Positions 61,920 through 64,000 of a stretch of 64,000 nt of DNA are shown in pieces. This stretch comes from Bin5 sp965220715 (lineage in GTDB: Bacteria > Chloroflexota > Anaerolineae > Caldilineales > Caldilineaceae), in assembly GCA_965220715.1 (NCBI GenBank), contig OZ244843.1, positions 3,906,001 through 3,970,000 of the forward strand. The letters run 5' to 3'. Position 1 is the stretch's first letter; each line of letters opens with the position of its first letter. The notes below the pieces were generated by a model. That model had not been told where the DNA came from. It ran no database searches and saw only the letters and a program-made list of their open reading frames with translations. The position numbers were made by a program, and so were the translations under genes.

Positions 61920-64000
61920 CTATGCCCAGGCACTCAGTCCCATTTCCAGAGGATGAATGAGAGCTGGGTGATGGGGTCGCACGCGCACTCCGAAACTGTG
62001 TTTTCCGGTTTCTTCGGGAACTAATATGCCACGAAAACAGAAACTTTCATCGTGGTGATGATGTTCGGGGTCCTGCGGCTCTTGAAAGGCAGTATTCATG
62101 GGTACCGTACGCGAGGAGACCGGATGCAGTTGCTCGGGCCCGGGACTGAACGCCTCCTCTCCTTCGGTGGCGGCGATTGTTACCAACTCGACGGCAAGGT
62201 CATTCACGGACAGCCTTCCAGGCCAGACCTGGGCCTCGATTTCGATACTTTCGCCGATCTTTGCCTGGGAGGGGGGAAGTTCAGGGACAGCCACATATAC
62301 GGATTGCCACTCGTTGCGAACGTGTTGCTTCCAGTGCGCGACTTGGCGCCCCGCTTCCCCCCAGTCTTCACGGTAGGCACGATTGCTGTCCATTGCTGGA
62401 ATGTAGAGGGAATTTGCGTATTCCGACACCATGCGGCGCATACTAAACTGGGGCCCACAGGTGGAAATAGCCCTTCGCATTCGTTTCATCCAGTCAGCCG
62501 GACGGTCGTAATACTCCTTCACGACCTCCTCTTCCAGTATATTGTACAGACTAAGCGCGTCGGCCTCGTCCTGGGTGTCGATATCTTTGTACTCCCGCTC
62601 CTCGCCGATCGCCCAACCATTTTCGGAATCGTAGCCTTCCCGCCACCACCCGTCGAGGATACTGAAGTTTGGCGCTCCGTTGATCGCCGCCTTCTGACCG
62701 CTCGTGCCGCTAGCCTCAAAGGGGCGGCGGGGTGTATTGAGCCAGACATCCACCCCACTGACGAGATGACGGCCGACATTGATGTCGTAGTTTTCAATAA
62801 TGGCGATCTTGCCGAAGAAGCCCTGCTCCTGGCTCAACCGATAGATGCGCTCGATCAGCGCCTTGCCGTAATCATCGGCCGGATGCGCCTTGCCGGCGAA
62901 GACCAATTGTACGGGACGCTCGGGATCGTTCAGGAGCCTCTTGAGCCGCTCCTTATCGTGGAAGATGAGGGTGGCGCGCTTGTAGGTTGCAAAGCGGCGG
63001 GCGAATCCCAGGGTCAGCGCTTTAGGATCAAACACGTTATCAAGTTGCGTGAGCTTCCAGTGGCCTTCTCCATGCCGCAACTGCTGCCTCTTCAGGCGTG
63101 CGCGCAGGAATCCAACCAACTTCTGTTTGCAGGCGTGATGGGCCGCCCGTATTTCCTCGTCGGGAGCCGACTCTATCATTTGCCATACGTCCGGGCTGTC
63201 GACTTCTGCCAGCCAGTTCTGGCTGAAATAGCGATCATAGAGGGCGAGCATTTCCGGGGCCAACCAAGTTCCCGTATGCACACCATTGGTGATGTGTTTT
63301 ATGGGGACCTGATCTTCGGGTGTACCCGGCCACAGATGTTCCCACATGCGCCTCGATACCTGCCCGTGCAAAGCGCTCACGCCGTTGTAGTAAGCGCTCA
63401 GGCGAAAAGCCAGGACGGTCATGCTGAACTCGGCGCCCCACTCGTGCTCGTGGCGGGCCAGGTTCAAGAAGCGTTCGCGGTCGATGCCCATCTGACCCCA
63501 GTATTGCCAGAAAAACTTGTCGACCAGTTCAAACGGGAAGGCGTCATGGCCTGCGGCCACGGGGGTATGGGTCGTGAAGACATTGCCGGCTCGCACGATT
63601 TCGACCGCAGTTTCGAATTCCGTCCCTGCCTGCACCAGTTCACGAATGCGTTCCAGGCTGAGGAATGCGCTGTGACCTTCGTTCATGTGCCAGACGGTTG
63701 GTTCATAGCCCAGCGCCCTCAGAGTACGCACGCCGGCAATGCCCAATACGTACTCCTGGCTGATACGCATTTCGTGGTCACCGCCGTAGAGCCGGGCGCT
63801 GAGTTCCCGGTCCTGATGGGCATTTTGCTCCACGTCTGTGTCCATAAGGTAAAGAATTACGCGGCCCACTTGGATTTTCCAAACCTTGGCGTAGACAGTT
63901 CGCCCGGGAAGATCGACATGGACGACAACCGGATCGCCCTCTGGGTTCACAGCCTGGGTAGCCGGCACCTCGGTAAAGTCGATCTTCTCATAAATTGCTT
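61920..64000 (-). CDS. glgP: Alpha-glucan phosphorylase, 5' end cut by window edge
   Basis: About 690 residues visible; the frame stays open past 64000, so the N-terminal part is missing. The sequence is of the long TIGR02094 phosphorylase type found in thermophiles, Chloroflexi and actinobacteria: RISQEYVLGIAGVRTLRALG, WHMNEGHSAFLSLERIRE, the KHITNGVHTGTWLAPEM region, GFARRFATYKRATLIF, and the PLP site EASGTSGQKAAINGAPNFSILDGWW with the cofactor Lys. It releases glucose 1-phosphate from glycogen or maltodextrin in the cytoplasm. The C-terminal beta domain (about 560-680) is typical of this type. No other glycogen gene is in the window. Confidence 0.93.
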   Translation of the reverse strand, partial: AIYEKIDFTEVPATQAVNPEGDPVVVHVDLPGRTVYAKVWKIQVGRVILYLMDTDVEQNAHQDRELSARLYGGDHEMRISQEYVLGIAGVRTLRALGYEPTVWHMNEGHSAFLSLERIRELVQAGTEFETAVEIVRAGNVFTTHTPVAAGHDAFPFELVDKFFWQYWGQMGIDRERFLNLARHEHEWGAEFSMTVLAFRLSAYYNGVSALHGQVSRRMWEHLWPGTPEDQVPIKHITNGVHTGTWLAPEMLALYDRYFSQNWLAEVDSPDVWQMIESAPDEEIRAAHHACKQKLVGFLRARLKRQQLRHGEGHWKLTQLDNVFDPKALTLGFARRFATYKRATLIFHDKERLKRLLNDPERPVQLVFAGKAHPADDYGKALIERIYRLSQEQGFFGKIAIIENYDINVGRHLVSGVDVWLNTPRRPFEASGTSGQKAAINGAPNFSILDGWWREGYDSENGWAIGEEREYKDIDTQDEADALSLYNILEEEVVKEYYDRPADWMKRMRRAISTCGPQFSMRRMVSEYANSLYIPAMDSNRAYREDWGEAGRQVAHWKQHVRNEWQSVYVAVPELPPSQAKIGESIEIEAQVWPGRLSVNDLAVELVTIAATEGEEAFSPGPEQLHPVSSRTVPMNTAFQEPQDPEHHHHDESFCFRGILVPEETGKHSFGVRVRPHHPALIHPLEMGLSAWA

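Noticed and set aside
1..64000. tRNA, rRNA, CRISPR array, prophage or intact insertion sequence
   Set aside because: I looked for T-loop-like TTCRANTC contexts, regularly spaced repeats, transposase motifs and phage genes and found none that held up; a covariance-model scan would be needed to exclude small RNAs.

Overview
The window looks like a chromosomal segment of an uncultured, probably marine or sponge-associated Chloroflexota bacterium (Caldilineales/Anaerolineae-like); this is an inference. The supporting features are secreted or membrane proteins with Thr/Pro-rich linkers (46466-47494, 53694-54956), a CpXC-domain protein, a menaquinone prenyltransferase (menA), a long-type glucan phosphorylase, moderately high GC, and many phytanoyl-CoA dioxygenase (PhyH) paralogues next to sulfatase and glycosidase genes. 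I found no rRNA, tRNA, CRISPR array, phage gene or intact insertion sequence. The last gene (glucan phosphorylase) runs off the right edge.

Layout. 0-10 kb: a PhyH dioxygenase, a sugar-type ABC lipoprotein with a variant homocysteine methyltransferase-family gene, then an M20 peptidase, a methyltransferase and a nucleotidyltransferase in a row, an Asp-box beta-propeller, an HpaI-type aldolase and a ferritin-like protein. 10-19 kb: a PfkB kinase, a second PhyH, a large glycosidase-like protein, L-rhamnose mutarotase, a PdaC-like deacetylase lipoprotein and a sulfatase. 19-28 kb: a minus-strand operon encoding a peptide/oligosaccharide ABC binding protein, two permeases, a sialidase-like protein and a GH116 glucosylceramidase-like enzyme, with no transporter ATPases; upstream is an unrecognised gene that shares a divergent promoter region with a Gfo/Idh/MocA oxidoreductase and MFS transporter pair. 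30-34 kb: a hairpin-rich intergenic block, a UxaA-type dehydratase pair and a DUF368 membrane protein.

34-39 kb holds a compact minus-strand operon: three PhyH dioxygenases, one fused to HEAT repeats, plus an MFS transporter, with TGATG coupling and a gene overlap. This is the strongest candidate for an undescribed pathway. 39-44 kb: a heterodimeric ABC exporter with one degenerate ATP site and a MalK-type ATPase. 44-55 kb: an information-processing and envelope block with a PolX whose polymerase carboxylates are lost but whose PHP domain is kept, an SH3-domain membrane protein, ligA, a TPR-like protein, a CpXC protein, a CinA-like protein with a degenerate amidase motif, and an LCP-family protein. 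55-64 kb: a methyltransferase, an alpha/beta hydrolase, an unknown repeat protein, a PYROXD2-like oxidoreductase next to menA, an unknown polytopic membrane protein, a TIGR01777 epimerase and glucan phosphorylase.

Together the genes suggest a heterotroph living on complex, possibly sulfated or glycolipid-type host or algal carbohydrates (sulfatase, deacetylase, GH116, sialidase-like, rhamnose and uronate-type enzymes, sugar transporters), with an expanded set of non-haem iron oxygenases acting on unknown small molecules.
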